Shown: positions 25,786 through 35,788, counted from the first letter of the stretch. The stretch is 64,000 nucleotides of DNA from Neobacillus sp. PS3-12 (GCF_030915385.1 NZ_CP133268.1:992001-1056000); one strand, 5' to 3'. Numbers and translations are program-made. Notes: generated by a model from the letters alone, not told the origin.

Positions 25786-25920
25786 TAGTAGTAAAGTAAT
25801 ATCGGCTATGAGCAATTACTCCAAAGATATTTCGGTCCGATAGCCCCTTACAAATAGGGCTAGTGAGGTAACCTGAATCATGCGTAACAGCAAATCGTAG
25901 AGTAATGAGGTACTGGGTCC
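25786..25920. other. structured non-coding segment of unknown nature
   Basis: Between the two palindromic repeats. Short complementary blocks are visible: CGGCTAT (25803-25809) with ATAGCC (25840-25845), and TAGCCC (25841-25846) with GGGCTA (25857-25862), which would compete with each other. On the minus strand a frame of about 50 codons is open but has no start codon or ribosome site. It fits no riboswitch or T-box I know. It could be a small RNA, a mobile-element remnant or a conserved repeat. Confidence 0.35.
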
Positions 25921-26017
25921 TTGTTCATTTTGTCTTTAATCTTTTGGATTAAACATTGGTTTCACCACTTTTTTTGATTTATTAGTTGAGATCTGAAGAA
26001 CTTTATTGAAAACACTC

Positions 26018-26148
26018 GTTGATTGGCGTGGAAGGCACGAAGACTCCTGCGGGAGTACGGGGCTGGGGAGACCCCACAGGCGCTTTTTGCGCCGAGGAGG
26101 CTTCCTGGCACGCCCGCGGAAAGCGAAGTGCCTGGAGCGCCAATCAAC
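26018..26148 (+). repeat. GC-rich palindromic dispersed repeat, copy B
   Basis: About 131 bp with terminal arms GTTGATTGGCG (26018-26028) and CGCCAATCAAC (26138-26148), and inner pairing of GGCGC with GCGCC near the centre. It is the same family as copy A at 25499 but in the opposite orientation, so the two face each other across about 385 bp. Confidence 0.75.
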
Positions 26149-26260
26149 AAACCTGTTTAACAACCTATACTTCAACACTATTGCACCATATTAACTTAAC
26201 GAGGTGAATTATTAAAGTGATTGAATAAGATGATAGGCAGCAGAGTTTTTCGACAGCCTG

Positions 26261-26290
26261 AAAAAAGAACCTCAGCTGAGGTTCTTTTTT
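26261..26290. terminator. terminator after nif3
   Basis: A perfect 10-bp palindrome (AGAACCTCAG at 26266-26275, CTGAGGTTCT at 26276-26285) with A and T runs on both sides, touching the nif3 stop codon at 26289. Confidence 0.88.
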
Positions 26291-27404
26291 AAATATATTG
26301 AAAAGGATCTGTGTTTTCTTCAGAAGGGATAAATTCAACCTTGAAACCAGCTTTTTGGCATAATTCTCCTAGGGTTTGAGCTACTCCCTTTTTCATTACT
26401 TTTTCAACATTATGTCCCGGGTCAATCATATTTAATCCCTGCATCATTGCATCATGTGCGGTATGATAATAAATGTCCCCTGTAACATAAACATCTGCCC
26501 CTTTAAATTTAGCCTGACTAAAATATTTATTACCATCCCCGCCTAATACAGCTACTTTTTTTACTTTAGATTCTAAGTTGCCGACTACACGAACCCGATC
26601 AACCTCTAAAACTTTTTTAACCTTTTCCGCAAATTCAGCTAATGTCATCTCATCTATAGTCCCAATTCTTCCAAGCCCTAAAACCTCTCCCTTGTTTTCT
26701 ACGGGATATACATCAAAAGCTGGCTCCTCATATGGATGTACTTTTAACATCGCAGTTAAGACTTTTTTTATCTGAATTTCTGGTACGATGGTTTCAATTC
26801 TAACTTCATCAACCGTCTCCATAACCCCAGGCAGGCCTATGTATGGTTTTGTTTGATCCCCTGGCAAAAACCTTCCTGCACCATTAGCAGAAAAAGTACA
26901 ATGGCTGTAATTGCCAATAAAACCAGCGCCTGCATCCCCCAGGGCCTTCCTCACAGTCTCTGCACTTTCTGCAGGAACAAACACAACAATTTTCTTAAGT
27001 GCAGTTTCAAATGTTGGAACAAGCACTTCAGGATTTTGTATTTCCAATGCCTCAGCGAGCAAATCATTCACCCCGCCGGTAGCAACGTCAAGGTTTGTAT
27101 GGGCAGCATAGACTGCGATATCATTCCTTAAAAGTTTTTCTATCATTCTTCCTTGAGTAGTATCGGTAATAACATTTTTAAGTGGGCGGTAAATCGGCGG
27201 GTGATGTGCAATAATAAGCTGCACATCTTTCTTGATCGCTTCGTCTATTACATTTTCAAGGACGTCCAATGTAACTAACACTCGCTCTACTTTTTTGTTT
27301 AGACGACCAATCTGTAAGCCTACTTTATCCCCTTCCATAGCAAGTCCTTTTGGGGAAAATTGTTCAAAGAGCTGAATAATTTCATAACCATTCGCGATTT
27401 TCAT
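26289..27404 (-). CDS. yqfO: Nif3-like dinuclear metal centre protein
   Basis: A 371-residue Nif3/GTP-cyclohydrolase-I-type-2-like protein. Metal-site motifs are IAHHPPIY (about 63-70), AAHTNLD (about 101-107), TGDIYYHTAHDA and IDPGHNVE near the C-terminus; a PII-like domain is inserted in the middle (about 130-230, HPYEEPAFDVYP). Biochemical role is unsettled. The frame extends to 27437, but ATG 27404 overlaps the trmK stop by one base (TAATG) and has GAGGGGG 10 nt upstream. Length fits B. subtilis YqfO, also after trmK. Confidence 0.92.
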   Translation of the reverse strand: MKIANGYEIIQLFEQFSPKGLAMEGDKVGLQIGRLNKKVERVLVTLDVLENVIDEAIKKDVQLIIAHHPPIYRPLKNVITDTTQGRMIEKLLRNDIAVYAAHTNLDVATGGVNDLLAEALEIQNPEVLVPTFETALKKIVVFVPAESAETVRKALGDAGAGFIGNYSHCTFSANGAGRFLPGDQTKPYIGLPGVMETVDEVRIETIVPEIQIKKVLTAMLKVHPYEEPAFDVYPVENKGEVLGLGRIGTIDEMTLAEFAEKVKKVLEVDRVRVVGNLESKVKKVAVLGGDGNKYFSQAKFKGADVYVTGDIYYHTAHDAMMQGLNMIDPGHNVEKVMKKGVAQTLGELCQKAGFKVEFIPSEENTDPFQYI

Positions 27405-28111
27405 TATTTTAATGCCCCCTCTACCCTGTTGATCCATTGGAGAAGTTCTTGTCTTTTGGCCGTTGTTTCTGTTGATGGTGCAGCCTTTTCAAGTTGCGCA
27501 AGAATCCTCTGCCAATTATGTGCTTCCATTTTCCACTTTCTCGAAAAAGCCTCGCCTTGTTTTTGCATCAAAAATGGACCTAATAATAGTTCAGTTTCTA
27601 GATTAGAGGTGTATGGCTTATGTGGTTCTCCTTTTTCTGCCACAAGGATCTCATATATTTTCCCATCTTCCTCCATAATTTCTTCTTCAACTAATTGCCA
27701 ATTGTTTTCTAGAAGCCATTTTCGAATCGTAACCGCACTAATATTAGGCTGTAAGATCAAACGTACAATCTCCCCAAGTTTTTCTTTGCCTCTTTCTAAT
27801 ATACTTGTGATCAACGCTCCACCCATTCCGGCAATACTAATGCAGTTTACGTCACCTGGTTCAATTACGTCTAATCCATCACCCATCCGAACTATGATTT
27901 TATCTGATAAGCCCTCTTCTTCTACATGTCCCCGCGCCGATTCAAAAGGCCCTAAGACAACTTCACCAGCAATGGCAAAAGGAACAATCCCTTTTTTCAC
28001 TAAATAACAAGGTAAATAAGCATGATCCGAACCAATATCCGCTAGTTTAGAACCATTCGGAACAAAGCGGGCCACTGTTTCCAGCCGCTCCGATAACTTT
28101 TCTGTATTCAA
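27404..28111 (-). CDS. trmK: tRNA (adenine-N1-)-methyltransferase TrmK
   Basis: A 235-residue SAM-dependent enzyme that makes m1A22 in bacterial tRNAs. The Rossmann core has VARFVPNGSKLADIGSDHAY (motif I, about 12-32) and the family motif ISIAGMGGALI (about 90-100); a coiled-coil-like helix closes the C-terminus. The frame is open to 28126; I choose TTG 28111 (giving MNTEKLSERLETVA) because GGTGGGA lies about 5 nt upstream and the protein then aligns with B. subtilis YqfN from residue 1. Coupled to nif3 by TAATG. Confidence 0.9.
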   Translation of the reverse strand: MNTEKLSERLETVARFVPNGSKLADIGSDHAYLPCYLVKKGIVPFAIAGEVVLGPFESARGHVEEEGLSDKIIVRMGDGLDVIEPGDVNCISIAGMGGALITSILERGKEKLGEIVRLILQPNISAVTIRKWLLENNWQLVEEEIMEEDGKIYEILVAEKGEPHKPYTSNLETELLLGPFLMQKQGEAFSRKWKMEAHNWQRILAQLEKAAPSTETTAKRQELLQWINRVEGALK

Positions 28112-28163
28112 AAATTCCCACCACAACTTTCAAATTAAACTTCATTATCCTTTTGTTAGTATA

Positions 28164-28197
28164 AAAAAAGTCCTTTACATATGCAAAGGACTTTTTG
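28164..28197 (-). terminator. terminator after cccA
   Basis: A stem of about 12 bp (AAAAAGTCCTTT around 28166-28177 with AAAGGACTTTTT around 28186-28197) lies between cccA and trmK, with A/T runs on both sides. It separates cccA from trmK-nif3. Confidence 0.85.
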
Positions 28198-28207
28198 ATG
28201 ATAGATT

Positions 28208-28579
28208 CTACTTAATTTGTGACACCCACTTGGCCATAGCATCAGCCTTGTCTTCCGGAACAAGGTTTGGAGGCATATTCCCTTTACCATGAGTGATAAT
28301 CTGCTTAATTTGGTCTACAGAGAGTTTACTTCCAATGCCTTTTAATGATGGACCTACTACTCCCTGATATTGATCACCGTGGCAGCCTATACATGTGCTT
28401 TTATAAATACCCTCTGGATTGGCCGCTGAGGCAGTGTCTGTTTTAGCGGTAGAAGTAGTTCCACTTTTTTCTTTGGCAGTACTTTTTGAATCTCCAAGCC
28501 CCTTAAAGGACAATCCAAACATTAAAACGATACCAAACACCATGATAATTACAAATGGGATAACCGGGTTACGATTCAT
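28208..28579 (-). CDS. cccA: cytochrome c-550 (membrane-anchored)
   Basis: A 123-residue class I cytochrome c. One membrane helix at residues 7-26 (IPFVIIMVFGIVLMFGLSF) anchors it; an Ala/Thr/Ser/Lys linker (about 30-52) leads to the haem domain outside, with CIGCH (about 63-67) as the covalent haem site and NMPPNL holding the Met axial ligand. It carries electrons in the respiratory chain. AAGGAGG precedes the ATG. It follows sigA as in B. subtilis but is separated from it by a terminator and about 360 bp. Confidence 0.94.
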   Translation of the reverse strand: MNRNPVIPFVIIMVFGIVLMFGLSFKGLGDSKSTAKEKSGTTSTAKTDTASAANPEGIYKSTCIGCHGDQYQGVVGPSLKGIGSKLSVDQIKQIITHGKGNMPPNLVPEDKADAMAKWVSQIK

Positions 28580-28937
28580 AAAATTTACCTCCTTATGTAA
28601 GATTTTCTTCTTGATATTACTGTTACCAACTATTTTACTTGAAAAAAGTTTGAAGGAAAAGTCTAATTGTCAAATTATAGACAAAATTAACTTTCCATCT
28701 TTCAAATAATATCAGTCCCATAAGGAAAAATATTCTGCAAAGTGGCCGTTATACCAAAAAAAGATAAAAAGGCCTATTTGCAAAATAAAAGACAATTCAG
28801 TAAAATAAGGGTTAAACAATGAAAGCGAAAACAATTATTAATAAAATTTTAAAAGCCTGACCATTTAAACACATGATCTTAGAAATACTTCACGCTAAGT
28901 ATGTGCTTTTAAACGATCAGGCCCATTCAGAGATTCT
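28580..28937. other. sigA-cccA intergenic region
   Basis: About 360 bp. The right part is the sigA terminator (28845-28922). The rest is AT-rich and should contain the cccA promoter. A TTGTC-N8-GACAA palindrome is seen near 28668-28685, but no clear promoter could be fixed. No coding frame with a ribosome site is present. Confidence 0.5.
28845..28922 (-). terminator. long hairpin terminator after sigA
   Basis: GCCTGA (28855-28860) and TCAGGC (28917-28922) close a long stem, extended by TTTAAA/TTTAAA and ACAT/ATGT blocks, followed on the minus strand by TTTTAAAATTTT. It lies 15 nt beyond the sigA stop. Confidence 0.8.
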
Positions 28938-30068
28938 TTATTCTAAAAAGTCTTTTAACCGTTTGCTGCGGCTTGGGTGGCGTAATTTTCGAAGTGCTTT
29001 AGCTTCGATCTGTCTAATACGCTCACGAGTAACGCCAAACACTTTTCCAACTTCCTCAAGCGTTCGGGTACGACCGTCATCTAATCCAAAACGAAGACGC
29101 AAAACATTTTCTTCGCGATCAGTTAGGGTATCTAGTACATCTTCTAGCTGCTCTTTTAATAACTCATAGGCTGCGTGCTCAGACGGTGAGGTTGCATCTT
29201 GATCCTCAATGAAATCGCCAAGATGTGAGTCATCTTCTTCACCAATTGGAGTTTCAAGTGAAACTGGTTCTTGAGCAATCTTCAAGATCTCTCTTACCTT
29301 ATCTGGTGACAAATCCATATCTTCACCAATTTCTTCTGGAGTTGGTTCACGCCCTAAATCTTGAAGTAACTGCCTTTGTACACGGATTAGTTTATTAATC
29401 GTTTCGACCATATGAACCGGAATACGAATGGTTCTTGCTTGGTCAGCAATTGCCCTTGTAATCGCTTGGCGAATCCACCATGTTGCATAGGTACTAAATT
29501 TATAGCCTTTGTTATAATCAAACTTTTCAACGGCTTTTATGAGACCCATGTTTCCTTCTTGAATTAGGTCTAGGAACAGCATTCCTCTGCCGACATAACG
29601 CTTGGCAATACTAACAACCAGACGAAGGTTCGCTTCGGCTAATCGACGTTTCGCTTCTTCATCGCCCTCTTCAATTCGTTTTGCTAATTTAATTTCTTCT
29701 TCGCCAGATAACAAATCGACTCTTCCAATTTCTTTCAAATACATCCGGACAGGATCATTTATTTTGACACCCGGTGGAACGCTTAAATCATTTAAATCGA
29801 ATTCATCGTCGTCCTCTTTTTCCAGTTCTTTGGTATCAGGATCTTCAGCTTCGTCACTATCACCAACTAATTCAATGCCTTGATCGCCAAGGAACTCATA
29901 AAATTCATCCATTTGATCAGAATCTAATTCGAAATTAGACATTCTTTCAGCAATATCATCATAGGCAAGGACTCCAGTTTTCTTTCCTAATACAGTTAAC
30001 TGGGCTTTTACTTGTTCAAAGGTTAATTCATTCTCAACCTCTTTTGAACGTGCTGATTTTTCAGCCAT
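28938..30068 (-). CDS. sigA: RNA polymerase primary sigma factor SigA
   Basis: A 376-residue housekeeping sigma-70. Region 1.2 begins around [11 protein letters not shown], region 2 contains [35 protein letters not shown] (described in pieces: core binding and -10 recognition), region 3 [13 protein letters not shown], and region 4.2 [19 protein letters not shown] for the -35 element. An acidic stretch ([20 protein letters not shown]) precedes region 1.2. Length fits Bacillus. It lies 54 nt after dnaG, the classic macromolecular synthesis operon. Confidence 0.98.
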   Translation of the reverse strand: MAEKSARSKEVENELTFEQVKAQLTVLGKKTGVLAYDDIAERMSNFELDSDQMDEFYEFLGDQGIELVGDSDEAEDPDTKELEKEDDDEFDLNDLSVPPGVKINDPVRMYLKEIGRVDLLSGEEEIKLAKRIEEGDEEAKRRLAEANLRLVVSIAKRYVGRGMLFLDLIQEGNMGLIKAVEKFDYNKGYKFSTYATWWIRQAITRAIADQARTIRIPVHMVETINKLIRVQRQLLQDLGREPTPEEIGEDMDLSPDKVREILKIAQEPVSLETPIGEEDDSHLGDFIEDQDATSPSEHAAYELLKEQLEDVLDTLTDREENVLRLRFGLDDGRTRTLEEVGKVFGVTRERIRQIEAKALRKLRHPSRSKRLKDFLE

Positions 30069-30122
30069 ATGTCCCCCTCCTTCTAAAAATCAAAATCAAT
30101 TAAGAACATGTTAATTTTGGAT

Positions 30123-31933
30123 TTATAATGACTTCCGCAACTGAAGAATTTCCATCGCAATTTCAGCTGCCTTCTTATAATCCTTTTGTCTTTCCGCTTC
30201 CTTTTCTTCTACTTCTTTTTCTTTTATCTTTAACAATTTTTGATAATTCAACACCTGTTTGATATAATCAGTTAATTCCTGATCGCCTAATTCTTCATTT
30301 AAGGCCATCATTTCAATGTTTGCCACAAGTCTACGAAGTTTGTCATCTTGGATATAGGTTAAAAATAAGCTAGGATCAGGATCATCATGATCCTCATAAA
30401 AACCAAATAAATAAGTAATAATTGCTTGATGTTCATCAATATTAAAAGTATTCCCCTGCATCAATTCTTGAACCCTATAGGCGACATTGCGATTTTTCAA
30501 CATATGATTAATCAAGCGGCGTTCCGCTGTATAATGCGCAGGTTTTAATTCATTAACCTGCTTAGTAAGTAACACGGGACTTACTTTAACCTCATTTTGT
30601 CCCTTCGTTTTTCTTTTTTCAGCAAAAAAGATTTGTTTTTGCTGTTGCTGTAACGCATCTAATGATAGTGAAAATTCTGTTGCTAACTGTCTTAAATAAT
30701 GGTCTCGTTCAACAGCTTTCGGCAAATTACTTATTTCTTTTACTATTTGTTCGATATAGGATAGCCTATCTCCTTCTTGCTGAAGATTTTTTCCTCTTCG
30801 AAAAAAACGAAATTTGAACGACATCCATGTTAAGCTTGCCCCAATGACTTCATTACGAAATCGTTCAGCACCATTTTTTTTTATATATTCATCAGGATCA
30901 AGCCCATCAGGCATTAACGCCACTTTTATGGAAAATCCCGCATCCATAAGAAGGTTACCGGCTCTATATGCTGCCTCAATTCCAGCATTGTCTGAATCAT
31001 AGCAAATGGTTACAGATTGGACGTTTTGACGAATAAGGGAGATATGTTCATCTGTTAGTGCTGTTCCCATCGTTGCAATCCCGTTTTCAACTCCTGAGCG
31101 ATCAGCAGCAATTACATCCGCAAACCCTTCGAACAGGACAAGAGACTGTAATTTTCGAATCGAAGCCCGCGCTAGATGAAAATTATATAAAATTTTACTT
31201 TTATTAAAGATTGCTGTTTCTGGACTATTTAAATATTTGGGCTCTTGATCGGCCCCTAATGATCTCCCTGAAAAAGCAATCGTTTTCCCATTTCGGTCAA
31301 AAATCGGAAACATAATACGATCACGAAACCTGTCAAAATAAGACCCGTCTCTTTCACGTTTTATAATTAACCGGCTTTTTCCATCCATTCAGGCTTAAAA
31401 TCTCTTTTCGTCAAAAACTTATAAACAAAATCCCAAGAATTTAGTGAGTATCCAATTTGAAATTTATCAATTGATTCCCGAGTAAACCCTCGGTTCAAGA
31501 GATATTCCAGTGCATGCTGCCCCTCTTTTGTATTTACCAATAAGTGGTGGTAAAATTTACTTAAAAGTTCATGAGCATTTAGCATCTCCTGAATCTCATC
31601 AGATACCTTTTTTTCTTTACCAATGGCAGTTGTACTTATTTGAAGTTCAATATTGGTTTTTTCGGCCAACCTCACCGCAGCTTCTTGAAAGGATATGTTT
31701 TCAAGTTCCATTAGAAAAGTAAAAACATTTCCACCAGCTCCGCAACCGAAGCAATGAAAAATTTGTTTATCAGGTGAAACTGAAAATGAAGGGGTATTTT
31801 CTCCATGGAATGGACATAATCCGAAGTAATTTCGCCCTTGTTTTTTTAGCTGAACATAGTCACTGATTACATCGACAATATCAACAGCCTGACGAATCTC
31901 ATTTAGTTTTTCTTCGGCAATTAGTTCTGCCAT
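30123..31933 (-). pseudogene. dnaG: DNA primase, frameshifted as given
   Basis: The N-terminal frame (from 31933) has the zinc finger [13 protein letters not shown]...CFGCGAGGN (about residues 40-65) and runs to ...PEWMEKAG. The rest, in the next frame from about 31370, has the toprim core (LVLFEGFADVIA, VTICYDSDNAG) and the helicase-binding C-terminus. The break is one missing T: GCCGGTTAATT where GCCGGTTTAATT is needed. With it the protein is 603 residues, exactly the Bacillus length. dnaG is essential, so an assembly error is far more likely than a real mutation. Second gene of the yqxD-dnaG-sigA operon. Confidence 0.93.
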
Positions 31934-31978
31934 GAAAACAGCTCCATTTTTTACTTAACAGGTATTCTAGAGAAAAAT

Positions 31979-32341
31979 CTAAATTCCTGCAATTTCCGAC
32001 AAGATTTTTGTGAATTCACTCATAAATTTTGCCCGATCCTCTAAAGTAAATCGCTTTGGCCCCTCCCGTAGATTCCTTGCCTCCGAGCCTTCGCATTTAA
32101 ATGACGAAGTTCAAGGCCGGTTTGGATATCTTTTTCTTCAAAGCTGCTGCTTCCTTACCAGTATCAACATAAATCCAAGTGGCAAACAAAGAATTATTTT
32201 TTACATGGTTATATGAAGCAATAAAGAGAGTTTTAACTGAAAAACGGGAAGCGATTTCGACAATTTCCTTTTTTTACCGGGCATAAGTCTGCATCAACTA
32301 AGATAGTTGGAGTAGCATTTTTATAAGTATTAATTCTACAT
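31979..32341 (-). pseudogene. yqxD: YaiI/YqxD family (UPF0178) gene, decayed
   Basis: Pieces of a UPF0178 protein can be read on the minus strand in three frames: PTILVDADLCPVK near 32300, IASYNHVKNNS and IYVDTGKEAA near 32200, GLELRHLNAKARRQGIYGRG near 32100, and RFTLEDRAKFMSEF at the end (stop 31979). There are at least three frame breaks (an extra A in an A7 run beside CCGG at 32277, a missing G in a G run, one near the start), and the segment that normally holds the QDYGLA motif is gone. The internal loss makes this real decay, not only base-call error. It precedes dnaG as in B. subtilis. Confidence 0.82.
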
Positions 32342-32581
32342 CACTCCGCATATTCCTTCTTTATGAGTAAACTTTTACCCTAAAAGGAATAATGTCGAAT
32401 TTTTTTCGTTTGGTTCCCTTGACATCTAGACAATAAATAGTTTATTCGTTCATATGCAAGTCTAAACCTAAAAACATATATTTTTATCACAATTTTTTAT
32501 TATAGTACATTTATTTCATTTTTGCTATTGTTTTTTTCACTTTTCATACCAATTCATATATATATGTATGAGGTCCCGAAG

Positions 32582-32616
32582 AAAAAACACATAATCAATG
32601 ATTATGTGTAAAAAAA
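32582..32616 (-). terminator. terminator after the PPDK regulator gene
   Basis: Perfect stem CACATAATC/GATTATGTG (32588-32596 and 32600-32608) flanked by A and T runs, starting at the stop codon of the upstream gene. Confidence 0.9.
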
Positions 32617-33420
32617 CTATTTTTTTTGGCAATAGTGCAAAATAACATTTGCCGTTTCCTCAACTGCCTTATTTGTTACATCAATGATTTGGCAGCCAAT
32701 TTTGTTGGTTATTTTTTCGAAAAATGTTAATTCCTCTTTGATCCGATTAATATTAGCGTAGCTTGCTTTATCGTTTAGCCCCAGAGAAATTAACCGTTCT
32801 CTCCTAATATAGTTTAATTTTTCAGGACTTATTTTTAAGCCAAAGCACTTTTCTGCAGAGATTTTATATAATTCTTCTGGTGGGTCTACTTCTGGGACGA
32901 CTGGAACGTTTGCCACCTTTAAACGTTTATGAGCCAAATATTGTGATAAAGGGGTTTTAGAAGTCCTAGATACCCCAATTAAAACAATATCAGCCTTTAA
33001 TATACCTCGAGGGTCACGCCCATCATCATATTTAACAGCAAATTCAATGGCTTCCACCTTTTTAAAGTAATCTTCATCAAGCTTTCGGACTAATCCTGGC
33101 TCGCATAATGGAGTCTTTCCAGTAAAATCTTGGATTTGGTCCATAAGAGGTCCCATTAAATCAACCGCAATAATACCAGCTTGTTCTGCCTGCTCCCTCA
33201 TGAATTTACGCATTCCAGGTTTAACAAGCGTATATGCTACCATTGCTTGGTCGAGCTTGATCAACGTGATCACTTCAGAGATATTTTCCTTATCCTCCAC
33301 ATATGGAAAGGTCTTTATTTTCATTCCAGAACCATTGAACTGTGTTATGGCCGCTTTTGTAACCAATTCAGCTGTTTCTCCAACGGAATCAGATACCACA
33401 TAAATAATTGGAAAGTTCAT
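32617..33420 (-). CDS. yqfL: pyruvate, phosphate dikinase regulatory protein (DUF299)
   Basis: A 267-residue bifunctional kinase/pyrophosphorylase that switches PPDK (or PEP synthase) off and on by ADP-dependent phosphorylation and Pi-dependent dephosphorylation. Family marks: [13 protein letters not shown] at the N-terminus, the P-loop-like [11 protein letters not shown] (about 153-163), and RREREISLG-like RRERLISLG. It lies directly downstream of the regulator ccpN; B. subtilis has the same pair (yqzB-yqfL), where both affect gluconeogenic metabolism. The ribosome site (AGGAAG close by, GGAGG 15 nt away) is not ideal. Confidence 0.93.
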   Translation of the reverse strand: MNFPIIYVVSDSVGETAELVTKAAITQFNGSGMKIKTFPYVEDKENISEVITLIKLDQAMVAYTLVKPGMRKFMREQAEQAGIIAVDLMGPLMDQIQDFTGKTPLCEPGLVRKLDEDYFKKVEAIEFAVKYDDGRDPRGILKADIVLIGVSRTSKTPLSQYLAHKRLKVANVPVVPEVDPPEELYKISAEKCFGLKISPEKLNYIRRERLISLGLNDKASYANINRIKEELTFFEKITNKIGCQIIDVTNKAVEETANVILHYCQKK

Positions 33421-33454
33421 TCTTCCTGACCAGCTCCTCCTTGAGACTCATTTT

Positions 33455-34084
33455 TTACTCTGTTCCCAGTGCCACAAAGGCCTTTGTGATGTTGGTTTTC
33501 GTAATTCTCCCAATTACTTCTATTCCCTTTTCAGATTTCCTTACGATGGGAACCGCATCAATCTGCTTTTCAATTAATTTTTTTGCCACATCGATCAATA
33601 GATCATCTTTTTCACACATCGTAATATTTGGCATCCTTGTCATGATAATATTAACAGGAATCGTATTTAACTCTTGCTTGCCGATACTAGCCCTTAACAA
33701 GTCTTTCCGAGAAAGAACTCCGACCAACAATGAATTTTGATCGATTACAAATAGTGTCCCCACATCTTCAAGGAACATTGTGCAAATTGCATCATAAACA
33801 GAAAGGTTTTCATTTATGACTACAGGAATCGATTGATAATCCTTTACATAAATTTTTTGAAGATTTTCTGTTAAAAGAGCAGCTCCAGATTTTCCTGTAT
33901 AAAAATATCCCACGCGGGGCCTGGCATCTAAAAAACCAGCCATGGTTAGAATCGCAAGGTCGGGCCTCAGCGTAGCTCTTGTAAGATGTAAACGGTCTGC
34001 AATATGTTCTCCTGTAATTGGGCCATTTTCTTTTACAATTTGCAGTATTTTTTCTTGGCGTTTATTGAGTTCGATCTTCCTCAC
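33455..34084 (-). CDS. ccpN: CcpN transcriptional repressor (HTH plus two CBS domains)
   Basis: A 209-residue repressor of gluconeogenic genes (gapB, pckA in B. subtilis). Residues 1-60 form a winged HTH (KRQEKILQIVKENGPITGEH, LTRATLRPDLAIL). Two CBS motifs follow (IPVVINENLSVYDAI...VGVLSRKDLLRA, and IIMTRMPNITMCEK...VIGRITKTNI), which bind nucleotide-type ligands. The start is uncertain: no ATG is available; GTG 34084 (giving MRKIELNKRQ) agrees best with the B. subtilis N-terminus, while GTG 34087 and TTG 34093 remain possible. It lies between glyQS and yqfL. Confidence 0.92.
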   Translation of the reverse strand: MRKIELNKRQEKILQIVKENGPITGEHIADRLHLTRATLRPDLAILTMAGFLDARPRVGYFYTGKSGAALLTENLQKIYVKDYQSIPVVINENLSVYDAICTMFLEDVGTLFVIDQNSLLVGVLSRKDLLRASIGKQELNTIPVNIIMTRMPNITMCEKDDLLIDVAKKLIEKQIDAVPIVRKSEKGIEVIGRITKTNITKAFVALGTE

Positions 34085-34162
34085 CACCCTCAAGCCTTCA
34101 AATGTTGTACTTTTGTTGAATTACCGCCTAAGGCAGATTCGTTCCTTTAGGCGGCTGCCAAA

Positions 34163-35546
34163 TTAAAACACAAGTTTTTCTTCAATAAAGCGGACCAAAT
34201 CAGAAATCGGGATGCGTTTCTGCTCCATGGTATCTCGATCCCTGACAGTAACCATCTGATCTTCTTTTGAATCAAAATCAAAGGTAATACAAAATGGTGT
34301 ACCAATTTCATCATGGCGTCGATATCGTTTTCCAATTGAACCTGCTTCATCATAATCAACCATAAAATATTTGGAGAGAAGATCAAATACTTCCCTAGCT
34401 TCTTCAGAAAGTTTTTTCGATAATGGCAGTACGGCCGCTTTAAACGGTGCTAATGCAGGATGTAAGTGCATAACGGTTCTAGATGTTCCATCCTCTAACT
34501 GTTCTTCATCGAATGCATCAATTAAAAATGCAAGTGTTACCCGATCTGCACCTAATGATGGCTCAATGCAATATGGAATATATTTCTCGTTCGTATCTGG
34601 ATCTTGATAATGGAAATCCTCCCCAGAAAATTTCATATGCTGTTTCAGATCATAATCCGTTCTTGAAGCAACACCCCAAAGCTCTCCCCAGCCAAATGGG
34701 AATTTATATTCAAAGTCTGTTGTTGCGTTGCTATAATGTGATAACTCATCTTCGGAATGATCGCGAAGGCGCAGATTTTCATTTGTCATACCAAGGGAGA
34801 GTAGCCATTTTTCTGCAAATTCTTTCCAATATTGATGCCATTTTAGCTCTTCACCTGGTTTACAGAAAAACTCTAATTCCATTTGTTCAAATTCACGTGT
34901 ACGGAAGGTAAAGTTTCCAGGCGTAATTTCATTACGGAAACTTTTACCAACTTGAGCAATCCCAAACGGCAGTTTTTTACGCATTGTCCGTTGTACATTT
35001 TTAAAGTTAACAAAAATACCTTGTGCAGTTTCCAGGACGCAAAAAGATTTCATTTGTGCTTGTTTCAGTAACACCTTGGAAGGTCTTGAACATAAGATTA
35101 AATTGACGTATGCCAGTAAAATCATGACTTCCACAGTCAGGACAAGCAATGTTGTGCTCTTTAATTAATTCTTCCATTTTTTCAAATGGCAGGCCGTCGA
35201 CAACGATCTCAATGCCTTTTTCACCTAGTGCATTTTCAATTAACTTGTCAGCACGATGTCTAGCCTTACAATTTTTACAGTCAATCATTGGGTCATTGAA
35301 ATTACCAATATGGCCTGAAGCTTCCCAAGTTTTTGGATTCATTAAAATCGCAGCGTCTAATCCAACATTATAAGGGGATTGCTGAACAAACTTTTTCCAC
35401 CAAGCTTGTTTTATATTGTTTTTCAGTTCTACACCAAGCGGACCATAATCCCACGTGTTGGCAAGACCTCCATAAATTTCTGAACCTGGAAAAATAAATC
35501 CTCTATGTTTTGAATGTGAAACAATCTGATCCATAGAAACAGTCAT
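34163..35546 (-). pseudogene. glyQS: glycyl-tRNA synthetase (single-chain, class II), frameshifted as given
   Basis: The N-terminal frame (from 35546: [22 protein letters not shown], motif 1 region, then a CKNC/CPDC zinc site) breaks at about 35034. The second frame carries on with [25 protein letters not shown] (motif 2), EPSLGADR (motif 3) and the anticodon-binding domain. One base too many is present: CGTCCTGGAAACT where CGT CC(T/G) GAA ACT is needed. Removing it gives 460 residues, the length of the dimeric alpha2 enzyme. B. subtilis has the unrelated two-subunit GlyQ/GlyS. Being essential and T-box controlled, it is probably intact in the cell. Confidence 0.94.
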
Positions 35547-35564
35547 TTTTTTTTGCTCCTTTTC

Positions 35565-35782
35565 TCTAAATAAAATAAAAAACTCCCGTCCCTATGCACA
35601 TGCATAGGGACGAGAGTTACCCGCGGTTCCACCCTATTTGCTGCAAAATAAGCAGCCTCTTTCAAACAAACTTGCTCGAGAACGCCTTCCTTAGTATTCT
35701 ATACCCAGCTTCCACCATCCTGGACTCGCTATCATAGAGAGAACTAAGTACTCCTTTCTCTCAAACGCAACTATATAATTTT
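35565..35782 (-). promoter_or_regulatory. T-box leader of glyQS
   Basis: The minus strand has the universal T-box AGGGTGGAACCGCGGG (35619-35635 with flanks), then a strong terminator hairpin (GAGTT...AACTC outer bases, GTCCCTATGCA/TGCATAGGGAC core, about 35582-35617) and a U-rich tail. Upstream, stem I contains GGTGGAAGC and a candidate specifier GGC (35684-35686), a glycine codon. Uncharged tRNA-Gly should stabilise the antiterminator and let glyQS be transcribed. Confidence 0.95.
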
Positions 35783-35788
35783 AAGAAA

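Noticed and set aside
26853..29169. Plus-strand open frames opposite nif3, trmK and sigA, such as 27360-28007
   Set aside because: They lie wholly opposite well-conserved genes, have odd composition (Ser/Cys/Phe rich) and no ribosome sites.
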